Program-made: the position numbers and the translations under genes
Assembly (NCBI GenBank): GCA_012961165.1
Contig: DTZW01000073.1
Location: 1 to 40,612 of the forward strand
DNA: 40,612 bases
Origin: Gammaproteobacteria bacterium
GTDB lineage: Bacteria > Pseudomonadota > Gammaproteobacteria > Pseudomonadales > Azotimanducaceae
Direction: 5' to 3'
Part shown: positions 16,984 through 25,517 of the stretch, piece by piece
Layout: each line of letters opens with the position of its first letter
Numbering within the stretch: position 1 is the stretch's first letter
The notes under the pieces: model-generated
The model's input: the letters and a program-made list of their open reading frames with translations, nothing else
Databases searched by the model: none
What the model was told of the DNA's origin: nothing

Positions 16984-18041
16984 CAGGTCGGTGCCAATCC
17001 GGGTAGTGCAAGCCGGGACCAGTGAATCAGGCCCCCTGGAACATTTGCGACGTCCTCGATACCTGATGCTTTCAGGATCTGGGTCGCCATGCTCGAACGC
17101 TTACCCGACTGGCACATTGCCACCACGGGTTTGTCGGTTGGTACTTCACTGATCCTGTCCCTGAGCTGGTCCAGTGGTATCAGTATGGATCCTTCAATGT
17201 AACCCAGATCCCCCGAGTATTCAGCCTCACTTCGTACATCAAGGACACAGATTTCGTCCAGGTGTCGGGCGACCCAGTCAGGTTCGACTTCCGGGATGCC
17301 GGCGAAGGTAACGTTGATGGGAGCCCAGGTGGGTTTCGACATTGGTGCGTCAGGTTTACCGGACCTCAGGTTAGCGGGTAGGGCAATATCCAGTTGTTTG
17401 GGGTGAGGCAGGCCCAGGTTGTTCATGTAACCGGCGAAATCTTCTTCCCGTGCATCGCCCCCGATTCTGGGGTTGAACTTTTTTTCTTCGGTCACCGTTG
17501 AAACGGTACGACCCATATAGTCATGGCCCGGGTACAGCAGGCACTCGTCCGGCAGGGAAAATATTTTCTCTCTGATGCTACCCCACAGGGTGTGAACATC
17601 TCCCGATTGAAAGTCGGTTCGACCTGCGCCACGAATCAACAAGCAATCACCTGTAAACGCCATCGTCTGCTCACTGGTCACAAACGTGAAGCAGCCGTCT
17701 GTGTGACCCGGAGTCGAATGGGCCGTAATTGAACAGTTTCCGAATGCCAGTACCATGCCGTCTTTCAGTTCAACATCAACGCCTGTAGCGCCACAGTTGC
17801 CGGACAGGGTAATTTTCGCGTCTTCAGATTCTTTCATTCGCCATGAGCCGGTCACGTGATCTGCATGGACGTGGGTATCAATCGTATATTTTACCTTCAG
17901 GCCCAGTTCCCGGAGCAGAGCGGTATCCCGCGCATGCTGTTCGAATACCGGATCAATGATGATGGCATTTTGTGAGTCGTTACAGCCAAGGATGTAAGTA
18001 TAGGTGGAAGAGGTAGTGTCGAAGAGTTGTCTGAAAAGCAT
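16983..18041 (-). CDS. Persulfide dioxygenase-rhodanese fusion (ETHE1-like MBL plus rhodanese)
   Basis: 352 residues with two domains. Residues 1-240 are an ETHE1-type metallo-beta-lactamase fold: THVHADH at 56-62, PGHTDG at 111-116, TGDCLLIRGAGRTDFQSGD at 130-148, and PGHDYMGR at 171-178. The likely mononuclear iron ligands are His57, His113 and Asp132. Residues 250-352 are a rhodanese domain, LDVRSEAEY at 267-275, with catalytic Cys310 in CQSGKRSS. Such fusions oxidise glutathione persulfide to sulfite and move sulfane sulfur to or from thiosulfate or glutathione, so this is a cytoplasmic sulfide-detoxification enzyme. It is translationally coupled to the CoA-transferase downstream. The divergent octaheme cytochrome starts 156 bp away. 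Confidence 0.9.
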   Translation of the reverse strand: MLFRQLFDTTSSTYTYILGCNDSQNAIIIDPVFEQHARDTALLRELGLKVKYTIDTHVHADHVTGSWRMKESEDAKITLSGNCGATGVDVELKDGMVLAFGNCSITAHSTPGHTDGCFTFVTSEQTMAFTGDCLLIRGAGRTDFQSGDVHTLWGSIREKIFSLPDECLLYPGHDYMGRTVSTVTEEKKFNPRIGGDAREEDFAGYMNNLGLPHPKQLDIALPANLRSGKPDAPMSKPTWAPINVTFAGIPEVEPDWVARHLDEICVLDVRSEAEYSGDLGYIEGSILIPLDQLRDRISEVPTDKPVVAMCQSGKRSSMATQILKASGIEDVANVPGGLIHWSRLALPGLAPT

Positions 18042-18197
18042 AATCGTGGAAGTAGTCGTTAAAGAGTGATGTATTATCCACTAAATGGGCCGCTAAGCCG
18101 ATTGTTCCGTATGATATTGTGCCAATGTTGATTTCCTCTAGTGGCGCCAAACCCCTTCGGGTGCCGCGTGCCAGCGGTTGGTTGAGGTGTTTGATTT

Positions 18198-20456
18198 TTG
18201 CAGGGACGGGTAAACAAGATTTTAACGCTACGGGTAATCTTTTTTGTCTTTGTGGTAACGGCTAGTTTAGGTGGTCAGGCGTCTGAGACGCCGTTAACGG
18301 CACCAGACTTTGTGGGGGTCTCCGTTTGTAAGGGTTGCCATGAGAAGTCGTTCGACAATTGGCAGGGCTCGCACCACGACCTTGCCATGCAGCCGGCCAC
18401 GAGTAGCACGGTTTTAGGTGATTTCGACAATGCCAGCTTCACCCAATATGGGGTGACTTCTGTCTTCTATAAACGGGGAGGCAGGTTTTTTGTGAAGACA
18501 GAAGGCGAAAGTGGTGAGTTGCAGGAATTTGAAATTGGATATGCATTCGGTTTCTACCCACTCCAGCAATATCTCATTGATTTTTCAGTTGGCAGGAAAC
18601 AGGCACTCAGTATCGCCTGGGATTCGAGACCGGCAGAAGAGGGTGGGCAAAAGTGGTTTCATCTGTACCCAGACGAAAAAATCGGCGCCAGCGATGTGTT
18701 GCATTGGACCAAGCCAAGCCAAAACTGGAACACCATGTGTGCAGAGTGTCACTCAATGAACCTGCAAAAGAACTACAACGTCGATAATGCTACCTTTGAT
18801 ACGACCTGGACGGATATTGATGTGTCCTGCGAGTCCTGTCATGGGCCGGGATCGAATCATGTGAACTGGGCTAAACGGGTCCCGGGATGGAATAGCATGC
18901 AGGAATCTCTTGGTCTTGTTTTACATCTCGATGAACGAAAGGGTGTCTTCTGGCAAACAGATCCAACAAGCGGGAAGCCTGTTCGAAGCGAGCTAAAAGT
19001 TACCGATAAGGAAATCGAGATATGCGCGCGTTGTCATTCGCGTCGCAGTCCAATCAGCGAAAATTACGCCCACGGAGAGCGGCTGATGGATCATTACTTG
19101 CCCCGAACGCTCGACGCCGGGATGTACCATGCCGATGGGCAAATCGAGGATGAAGTCTATGTGTATGGTTCCTTTCGCCAGAGCAAGATGTATCAAGCCG
19201 GCGTCACATGCAGCGATTGCCATGAACCGCACAGCAACGAATTGAAGCTACCCGGAAATACTGTTTGCCTGCAGTGCCATGAGACGAAGACTTTCAGTCA
19301 AGCTTCCCACCATTTTCATGACACCAAGGGGCCAGGGGCTATCTGTGCTGATTGCCATATGCCTGCCAAAGACTACATGGTCGTCGATCCACGCCATGAC
19401 CATAGTATGCGCGTACCTCGTCCCGATCTCTCAGAGAAATTCGACACCCCAAACGCCTGTACCAACTGTCACCTGGATAAAAGTGCTGGATGGGCAGCGG
19501 ATAAAGTGCGCACATGGTATGGGCGAGATGCTAAAGGCTTTCAGGGATATACCGCCGTATTATCGGCAGCTCGCGCTGGGGAGTCTTCTGCGAGTTATCA
19601 ACTCGCTGAGCTGATAAGAGATACATCCTCCCCTGAGATTGCTCGCGCTACTGCGTTGACTGAACTGGGTCCGGGGTTGAGCTTGCAGACCATCGATGTG
19701 CTGCCGCTTGCACTCTCTGATGCGGACCCGGCAGTGCGTACGGCAGCTGTGTCGATCCTAGATCGGACACCATACAATGTTCGCGCCCGGCTCGCATTCC
19801 CGATGCTGGAGGACCCGGTCCGAATGGTCCGCATTGCGGCCGCACGTGTTCTTGCGGCCATTCCTACAGGGGATCTTGATCCGGAACGACGGGCGCTATT
19901 AACCCGTGTGGCAAATGAATATATTGCCGCGCAAATGGCGAGCGCAGAGCGACCTGAGGCATGGACTAACCTCGGCAACTTCTACGTCGCGAAGAGAGAC
20001 TGGCGAAAAGCGATTGAAGTCTATCGAAAGGCAATCGAGACTGACCCTGTTTTTGTTCCATCCTATACCAATCTTGCTGACCTCTATCGCGTACTTGGCG
20101 ATGAGGCCAACGCAGAGAAAGTCCTGCAGGAAGGTTTAGTGTGGAATGAAGATGATGCAACGATCCACCACACACTTGGGTTGTCTCTTGTCAGGCAAGG
20201 CCGTATCGACGAGGCGCTTATTGAGTTGGCGATCGCGACCGGACGCGCGATAAATAACCCGCGCTTTGTTTATGTCTATGCCGTCGCGCTGAATTCTACA
20301 GGCAAGACCATGGATGCGATCAGTGCCTTAACGAGCGCTCACGATCAGTACCCTAACGACCAGGATATTTTGCAGGCGCTCATTTCTTTTAATCGAGAGC
20401 TCGGTAACGATGAGCTGGTGAGAATCTATACGAGTAAACTTGCAGTTCCCAGATAG
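18198..20456 (+). CDS. Exported octaheme cytochrome c with HEAT-like and TPR repeats
   Basis: 752 residues. Signal peptide at about 1-29 (LRVIFFVFVVTASLGGQASE). Eight CxxCH haem sites: residues 44, 181, 211, 276, 338, 357, 383 and 421. They are followed by a HEAT-like helical stretch (about 480-560) and TPRs (about 586-740; for example AWTNLGNFYVAKRDWRKAIEVYRKAI). The N-terminal half resembles the cytochrome c554/multihaem cytochrome superfamily, periplasmic electron carriers or reductases; the repeats suggest a protein-binding scaffold. The substrate is unknown. The frame opens only after a stop at 18192-18194, so the start is TTG at 18198, with GAGGTG at 18184-18189 as ribosome-binding site. 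No haem-lyase or quinol oxidase gene is adjacent. Confidence 0.9.
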   Translation: MQGRVNKILTLRVIFFVFVVTASLGGQASETPLTAPDFVGVSVCKGCHEKSFDNWQGSHHDLAMQPATSSTVLGDFDNASFTQYGVTSVFYKRGGRFFVKTEGESGELQEFEIGYAFGFYPLQQYLIDFSVGRKQALSIAWDSRPAEEGGQKWFHLYPDEKIGASDVLHWTKPSQNWNTMCAECHSMNLQKNYNVDNATFDTTWTDIDVSCESCHGPGSNHVNWAKRVPGWNSMQESLGLVLHLDERKGVFWQTDPTSGKPVRSELKVTDKEIEICARCHSRRSPISENYAHGERLMDHYLPRTLDAGMYHADGQIEDEVYVYGSFRQSKMYQAGVTCSDCHEPHSNELKLPGNTVCLQCHETKTFSQASHHFHDTKGPGAICADCHMPAKDYMVVDPRHDHSMRVPRPDLSEKFDTPNACTNCHLDKSAGWAADKVRTWYGRDAKGFQGYTAVLSAARAGESSASYQLAELIRDTSSPEIARATALTELGPGLSLQTIDVLPLALSDADPAVRTAAVSILDRTPYNVRARLAFPMLEDPVRMVRIAAARVLAAIPTGDLDPERRALLTRVANEYIAAQMASAERPEAWTNLGNFYVAKRDWRKAIEVYRKAIETDPVFVPSYTNLADLYRVLGDEANAEKVLQEGLVWNEDDATIHHTLGLSLVRQGRIDEALIELAIATGRAINNPRFVYVYAVALNSTGKTMDAISALTSAHDQYPNDQDILQALISFNRELGNDELVRIYTSKLAVPR

Positions 20457-20656
20457 TCATGGCTGGTGACTGAACGCTGCTGTGTGTACCGTTAGATGAA
20501 GCTTCAAGAATCCGGATTGAACAAAATATGAGGATCCGTAAGATCAAAAGCTGCAAAAGTCGTCCCAGTAGGCCGCGACAATAAAGTCTGGCAACGAAAT
20601 GGTCTGAGTCTGGATTAGAGAATTCACGCTCACATAGAAAGTAAATTAGTTCTCCA

Positions 20657-21883
20657 ATGGAAAAACACTCAAGCGATCAAGAGAATCCACGTTACGCCTG
20701 GCTGATGGTGGCTGTCGTTTTTACGATCAGTGCGTTGGCATTCGGAGCTCTGGGTTCCATTTCGGTATTCCTGAAACCGCTCGCCTCGGAATTTGGGTGG
20801 GGCAGAGGTCAGACTTCGCTTGGCTACACCACCATCTCATTTTCATCGGCTGTCTTTGGCATTCTCTGGGGATTCGTTGCAGATCGTTATGGTACGAGAT
20901 GGTTTGGCGTTGTTGCGGCAATCGTTATGTCCTTTAGTCTTTTTATGCTGAGCCGACAAGATTCCATCTCTGATTTCTATGCTTACTATTTTTTGTTCGG
21001 TGCATTTGGTACGGCAATGGCCACAACGCCGCTCTATGCAAACGTCGGTTTCTGGTTTCGGATGAACCCGGGACTCGCTTTAGGTATTACGGCAGCGGGT
21101 GGCGCCGTTGGCCAGGCGCTGGTCCCGTACCTATGTGGTTTGAGTATCACGGCCTACGGCTGGCAGGAGACGTACGAGCATCTCGCCCTGAGCTACCTGA
21201 TCATCGCGCTGCCGATCGGGTTCCTCATCAGGGAGTCGCCCTGGCGTGAGCGAGTAAGGCTCGAACCAGATGCTGAGGTTCGGCATTTCCCGTTGTCTGA
21301 AATAGAGGTCATTGCCTGGATAAGTGTTGCAGTGATCTTCTGCTGTAACTGTATGGCCGTACCGATCGTACATCTTGTCCCGATGCTGACTGACCAGGGC
21401 AACACGCTTGAATATGCTACAAGAGCCTTATTCATCCTGATGATAGCGGGTGCCCTGGGTCGCATCGTGGGCGGCAGGCTGGCCGATATGATTGGTACTT
21501 TACCTGCATACATACTGATGTCCTTTGGCCAGACTGTTTCTGTCATGTGGTTTCCTCAGGTGGAAGGTACAACGGCCTTATACTTGCTCGCGATCTTCTT
21601 TGGATTTACCTATTCAGGGGTGATGTCCTGCATTCTGATCTGTACTCGTATGATGGTCAGCCCCGGATTTGCGGGTCGCGCCATGTCGATCACTTCCTTC
21701 TTCGGTTGGGGTGGTATGGGGATGGGTGGTTTTGTGGGCGGATACTTTCACGACGTGACCGGAAACTACGAGTGGTCATTCGGTTTTGCGAGTGCAGCAG
21801 GGGTTGTGAACCTTATTGTGCTGACGCTGTTCTATTTACGTCTCAGAGACAGGATTAAAGCAGTTCTCTCGAGACCCCTGTAA
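20657..21883 (+). CDS. MFS transporter, OFA/monocarboxylate-type
   Basis: 408 residues with about 12 hydrophobic helices. The loop between helices 2 and 3 carries the MFS motif GFVADRYGTRW near 75-85, and the second half repeats it as GRLADMIG near 273. The N-terminus (SISVFLKPLASEFGWGRGQTSLGYT) is typical of the oxalate-formate/monocarboxylate branch. Substrate probably a small carboxylate, by family inference only. The start is ATG at 20657. A 200-bp spacer separates it from the cytochrome gene, so it probably has its own promoter. Confidence 0.88.
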   Translation: MEKHSSDQENPRYAWLMVAVVFTISALAFGALGSISVFLKPLASEFGWGRGQTSLGYTTISFSSAVFGILWGFVADRYGTRWFGVVAAIVMSFSLFMLSRQDSISDFYAYYFLFGAFGTAMATTPLYANVGFWFRMNPGLALGITAAGGAVGQALVPYLCGLSITAYGWQETYEHLALSYLIIALPIGFLIRESPWRERVRLEPDAEVRHFPLSEIEVIAWISVAVIFCCNCMAVPIVHLVPMLTDQGNTLEYATRALFILMIAGALGRIVGGRLADMIGTLPAYILMSFGQTVSVMWFPQVEGTTALYLLAIFFGFTYSGVMSCILICTRMMVSPGFAGRAMSITSFFGWGGMGMGGFVGGYFHDVTGNYEWSFGFASAAGVVNLIVLTLFYLRLRDRIKAVLSRPL

Positions 21884-21902
21884 AGAGTCTGTAGCGGCAC
21901 TC

Positions 21903-21917
21903 AACCTGTTTCAGGTT
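21903..21917 (+). terminator. Short hairpin after the MFS gene
   Basis: A perfect inverted repeat, AACCTG-TTT-CAGGTT, begins 20 bp after the transporter stop codon. The 6-bp stem is short and no T-run follows, so it is only a weak terminator candidate and could equally be a protein-binding site. Confidence 0.3.
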
Positions 21918-22114
21918 AATACTCAGGCTCAGTATCGGCCGGAAGACCCTGAATTCGGGACTCCGGAAGCTAAGGTCAGCTGAGAGCAAGCCTACTCAAG
22001 ATATGGCGCCATTGCGGGAAAATATATTGTCGGGTTGGGTGGCACGGTGATATTTAGTACACCTGAATAAGATCAGGGGTAGCCGCAAGCGTTACCTGCG
22101 TCATTAGGCTGACC

Positions 22115-22792
22115 TCAATACACTGGTCTCAATATATAGGTCCGCCACATGGAAATGCCGGGTAACAGGTCGACGTGACCAACGATCTCCAGACCGGCGC
22201 CCAAGGTGACTTCGGCTTCAAACTGGTCTGCAGGAACGATAAAACGGTTCTGATAGCTCGTGCTGGCCCGCTTCGCTTCTTGTTTTTTACGTCTCGAGGC
22301 CTGAAGGTTTCCATCAACCCAAAGTGACACCAGTATTTCACCCCTGGCCACGCGTGAAAATTCCTTAAGTATAGTGCTTCGATCTTCAGGCATGCCAATG
22401 TGATGCAACAGCCGCATGCAAAACAACAGATCAACCGACTGATCCGGCAGATCAATTGCGAAAGCGGAAGTCCTTAATAATTTCGTTTTTTTTAACTGCT
22501 CCAGAGGACGAACGCGAGCTGCGAGATTCAACATATCATAGCTGTAATCGGCAGCAATCAGATCTTGAACGCCTGATAAAAACAGCCGATCCCAGAAGCG
22601 GCCTGTTCCACAAGGTAAATCGAGGCAACTGGATACATTCGTCGCGAGCTGCAGCGCTTTGTTTGCCATACGTTGTTCAAGGTAGTTTGATACACGTCTG
22701 CTCGCACTCGCCCGGTGCTTGTCAAAATATGCCTGGCAATGTGTAGCATCGTATTTTAGGGAAAACGGTAATATCGTTTCTTCAGACTGCAT
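22115..22792 (-). CDS. Class I SAM-dependent methyltransferase
   Basis: About 225 residues. Motif I is SCLDLPCGTGRFWDRLF, motif II is LIAADYSYDML, and a post-II block reads AFAIDLPDQSVDLLFCMRLLHHIG with the typical acidic and aromatic pattern, followed by ILKEFSRVARGEILVSLW. This is a generic small-molecule methyltransferase fold, and the substrate cannot be read. The frame extends six codons further to a GTG at 22810; ATG 22792 is used here, and neither has a strong ribosome-binding site. It stands between two MFS genes with spacers of over 150 bp on both sides, so it is probably monocistronic. Confidence 0.82.
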   Translation of the reverse strand: MQSEETILPFSLKYDATHCQAYFDKHRASASRRVSNYLEQRMANKALQLATNVSSCLDLPCGTGRFWDRLFLSGVQDLIAADYSYDMLNLAARVRPLEQLKKTKLLRTSAFAIDLPDQSVDLLFCMRLLHHIGMPEDRSTILKEFSRVARGEILVSLWVDGNLQASRRKKQEAKRASTSYQNRFIVPADQFEAEVTLGAGLEIVGHVDLLPGISMWRTYILRPVY

Positions 22793-22959
22793 GTCAGTTG
22801 TCCATCGCACTTAAGTGCTCGTTTGATGCAACCAGGTCAATAATCAATCGGTATCGGGCATTTTTATTCCAGACCGTTACCGGCTGCAGGGAGAAGGTAT
22901 TGACCGGTTAGCTGGCAACCGGACAAAAGCGGATATGATGATGAACGTCAGATTGATTC

Positions 22960-24129
22960 TTACTGTTTATGTCTTGGCAATCGAATTGATGCCATCAACC
23001 CGACAACACCCATGGCGCTCGAAAGCAGAAATGTCAGGGTAAATGAGCCGCTTAGGTCTGCAATAAAACCGCCTATTGGTGGAGCGATGGTTTGAGCGAT
23101 GCTAAACGCCAAGGTCGCTGCTGCAAAACTTGGCCCATAGTCCTCTGCTGTCGCGTTCTCGACGACATAAATCGTCATCAATGTTGGCAACGCGCTAAAG
23201 AGAAGTCCAAGTCCGATACATGCCGCTAAGGTAGGCAGATAAAATCCTGTCAGCACAATGCAAACGAACACGGGCCAGAGACCGTATGCGATTGAAAGTG
23301 CCAGGCGAATGCCTGCCCGATGCGAAATGGCGACAAACGTCGGACCACCAAAAATCATGGCGAAGCCCATCAATGTGAAAGCAACGGCTGCGTCGCCGGT
23401 GGTCCACGCGCTGTCGTCTTCTAATCTTGTGGTAAGAAAACCAATCACAAGAAGGTACATAAATCCAAATGTGGCGTAGGCGAGGATCAGTGGGAGCCAG
23501 CTATGCATTCGGCGTAACGCGCCGAACCCGCCGATTCCACCGCCGCCCCTCGGCTTAGCCTGATCATGACGAACGACCAATAGTGTTCCGGCCAGAACCA
23601 GCAACGCGATATAGAACTGGACCTGGTATACGCTGGACCACGCATGATCGCCCTCGGATGATCGCAAAATGCCGCTCAAGATGCTGGCAAAGACGATGCC
23701 AAGCCCGATACCCGAACTCATCAGACCGACAGCCAGTGGGCGCCGTTCCGGAGGTAACGCAGCGGACGCAATAACCGGTGCGGGAATCCAGAGAAATGCA
23801 CCACCCACGCCAGCGACGAACAAGGCCATTGCCAGCAGAAGGGGTGAGCTGGAGACACTTGCAAGTAATAAACCTAAGGTTGCCATTATCAGGCCAAGAC
23901 GCATGACATTAAGCAATAGATACCGGTTTGTTGCCCAGGCGACGAGCATGGTGCCCAGCAAATAAGCGACGACATTTGCGGCACCGATGAAGCCTGCCTG
24001 GGTGTTGGTGATGCCCATGTCATCCCGTACTGCCGGGAGCAAAACACCGTAAGTGAAGCGGCCAAAGGATTGGGCAACCGCAGAGGCCAGGGCAATCAGC
24101 AGCACCGTTGTCCAGCCGGAGCGGATCAA
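22960..24129 (-). CDS. MFS transporter, YbfB/YjiJ family
   Basis: 389 residues with about 12 transmembrane helices. The N-terminus AQSFGRFTYGVLLPAVRDDMG and the GFIGAANVVAYLLGTMLVAW block are characteristic of YbfB/YjiJ-family permeases, followed by LPPERRPLAVGLMSSGIGLGIVFAS. The substrate is unknown for this family. The assigned start is TTG at 24129; it lacks a purine-rich site and the frame is open further upstream, so the true start is uncertain. It lies on its own between the methyltransferase and a decayed-looking intergenic stretch. Confidence 0.88.
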   Translation of the reverse strand: MIRSGWTTVLLIALASAVAQSFGRFTYGVLLPAVRDDMGITNTQAGFIGAANVVAYLLGTMLVAWATNRYLLLNVMRLGLIMATLGLLLASVSSSPLLLAMALFVAGVGGAFLWIPAPVIASAALPPERRPLAVGLMSSGIGLGIVFASILSGILRSSEGDHAWSSVYQVQFYIALLVLAGTLLVVRHDQAKPRGGGGIGGFGALRRMHSWLPLILAYATFGFMYLLVIGFLTTRLEDDSAWTTGDAAVAFTLMGFAMIFGGPTFVAISHRAGIRLALSIAYGLWPVFVCIVLTGFYLPTLAACIGLGLLFSALPTLMTIYVVENATAEDYGPSFAAATLAFSIAQTIAPPIGGFIADLSGSFTLTFLLSSAMGVVGLMASIRLPRHKQ

Positions 24130-24500
24130 TGATATTGGAGAAGGAGGGGGGGTGATGGAATTAATCTGGTGGATGTCGCCGCGAGTGTTGGCGAATTATA
24201 ATGTATCGACGCTCCCAATGTTCCGCTCAAAGAGCTGGATGTGCGGGTTAATTGATCAACTGCTTTAGTGAGGAGTTCATGTCACGTATTGTCTTGGCTA
24301 GAAGTCGCGGGAAGCTCGCTCGGGACAATCAGCAGGTGGGGTGCTCGGCGAGTTCTGCATTCACTTCACAGCGGCCTGATTGTAAATTCAGGCAAGCACA
24401 TCATCGGCAACAAAGTACTGGGGGTCTTCGATCACGTTGACCTCGACCAGTCCACCGGCTTTTATAAGAAGACGACGACGTTGTAAGTGCCGGGAAGCCC
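24130..24500. other. Intergenic stretch with a possible gene remnant
   Basis: No intact gene. On the minus strand, 24388-24480 reads LIKAGGLVEVNVIEDPQ followed by YFVADDVLA and a stop, which looks like a genuine protein C-terminus but has no start; its frame runs out of phase into the 3' end of the SDR gene. The plus strand has a 72-codon frame over the same bases, probably its shadow. The family was not recognised. Confidence 0.3.
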
Positions 24501-25265
24501 CTAGGGCAGCCCGATGGTCATGCCCCCGTCTACAACCATTTCTGCGCCTGTAATGTAGATGCTTTCATCGGTCGCCAGGAAAACAGCCATATTCCCAATA
24601 TCTCTGGCGGGATCACCCATGTAGCCGATGGGTAACTTCTGTTCAATTTGGCGGCGGAGCGCCGCTGGATCATCCACTGCGGCGAAAACCGGATCCAAAA
24701 TGGGGGTGTCGATGATGCCGGGATGGATAGAGTTGCAGCGAATACTGATTGCAGCATTTTCCAGCGCCACGGTTTTGGTCAATAGCCGGACACCACCTTT
24801 GCTTGCGCCGTAGGCTGCGCCGCCTAACTGACCGCGAAGCCCAACGACTGAAGACAGATTGACGATTGAGCCGCGAGTCGACCCGGTATTTTTCTTCATG
24901 GCGCGAACGGCGTGCTTACATCCCAGGAAGACGCCGGTGAGATTAACGTCCATCACGCGCTGCCAGTCTTCGAGCCGGGTTTCGTCGACAGGGCTGTTAC
25001 TGAAAATACCCGCATTATTCACCAGTACATCAAGGCGTCCAAAACGCGAGACGACTTCATCAATGGTATCGACCCAGCTGCGCTCTGCGGAGACGTCCTG
25101 GGTAAGGAACTCAGCGCCGAGTCGTTTGGCAACGGCTTCACCCTCTGGGTTGATGTCAGTGATTATTGTCAGCGCACCTTCTTCGACGAAGCGTTGCGCG
25201 ATGCCTGCACCGAGACCAGAAGCACCTCCCGTCACGATGGCGATTTTGTCATTCAGTCGTCCCAT
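24501..25265 (-). CDS. Short-chain dehydrogenase/reductase (SDR, classical)
   Basis: 254 residues. The cofactor loop is TGGASGLG at 12-19, with Asp37 after the second strand (IITDIN) favouring NAD(H). NNAG is at 83-86, and the catalytic set is Ser139 (NLSS), Tyr152 and Lys156 (YGASK). The end 'ITGAEMVVDGGMTIG' is the usual SDR C-terminus. It most resembles 3-hydroxyacyl or hydroxysteroid-type NAD-dependent alcohol dehydrogenases; the exact substrate is unknown. A strong ribosome-binding site, AGGAGG, lies 4 bp before ATG 25265. It is divergent from the helicase, with a 252-bp shared region. Confidence 0.92.
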   Translation of the reverse strand: MGRLNDKIAIVTGGASGLGAGIAQRFVEEGALTIITDINPEGEAVAKRLGAEFLTQDVSAERSWVDTIDEVVSRFGRLDVLVNNAGIFSNSPVDETRLEDWQRVMDVNLTGVFLGCKHAVRAMKKNTGSTRGSIVNLSSVVGLRGQLGGAAYGASKGGVRLLTKTVALENAAISIRCNSIHPGIIDTPILDPVFAAVDDPAALRRQIEQKLPIGYMGDPARDIGNMAVFLATDESIYITGAEMVVDGGMTIGLP

Positions 25266-25502
25266 TTTTCCTCCTTTAAATCTGGCGCCAGTCTACTGGC
25301 AATATATTGACAATGATCAAACCTCCCACAAATTCCTTCCGGGCTCAATAACTGGATAACAAATGTCTACTAAATGGGGCTGAGATCGTCGTTTGCCCCC
25401 CGCTGAACGTGATATTTAGTTAACAATTCAATTTTTATGCCTCGAATGGCATGGCAACAGCCTGAACAGGATAAGATGACATGTCTTGCATACTAGAAAC
25501 CG

Positions 25503-25510
25503 AAAAAGGA
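25503..25510 (+). promoter_or_regulatory. Ribosome-binding site that places the helicase start at CTG
   Basis: AAAAAGGA, whose AGGA core ends 7 bp before an in-frame CTG at 25518. No ATG, GTG or TTG occurs in the helicase frame between the upstream stop (25494-25496) and Met at 25644, so this site decides the start. Confidence 0.55.
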
Positions 25511-25517
25511 CCTGAAC

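Noticed and set aside
24268-24486. 72-codon plus-strand frame
   Set aside because: It is the antisense of a better minus-strand C-terminal fragment, and its start lacks a good site.
22041-25420. Shared 12-mer GTGATATTTAGT at about 22048 and 25407
   Set aside because: A window of 40 kb is expected to contain tens of identical 12-mer pairs by chance, and the flanks do not match.
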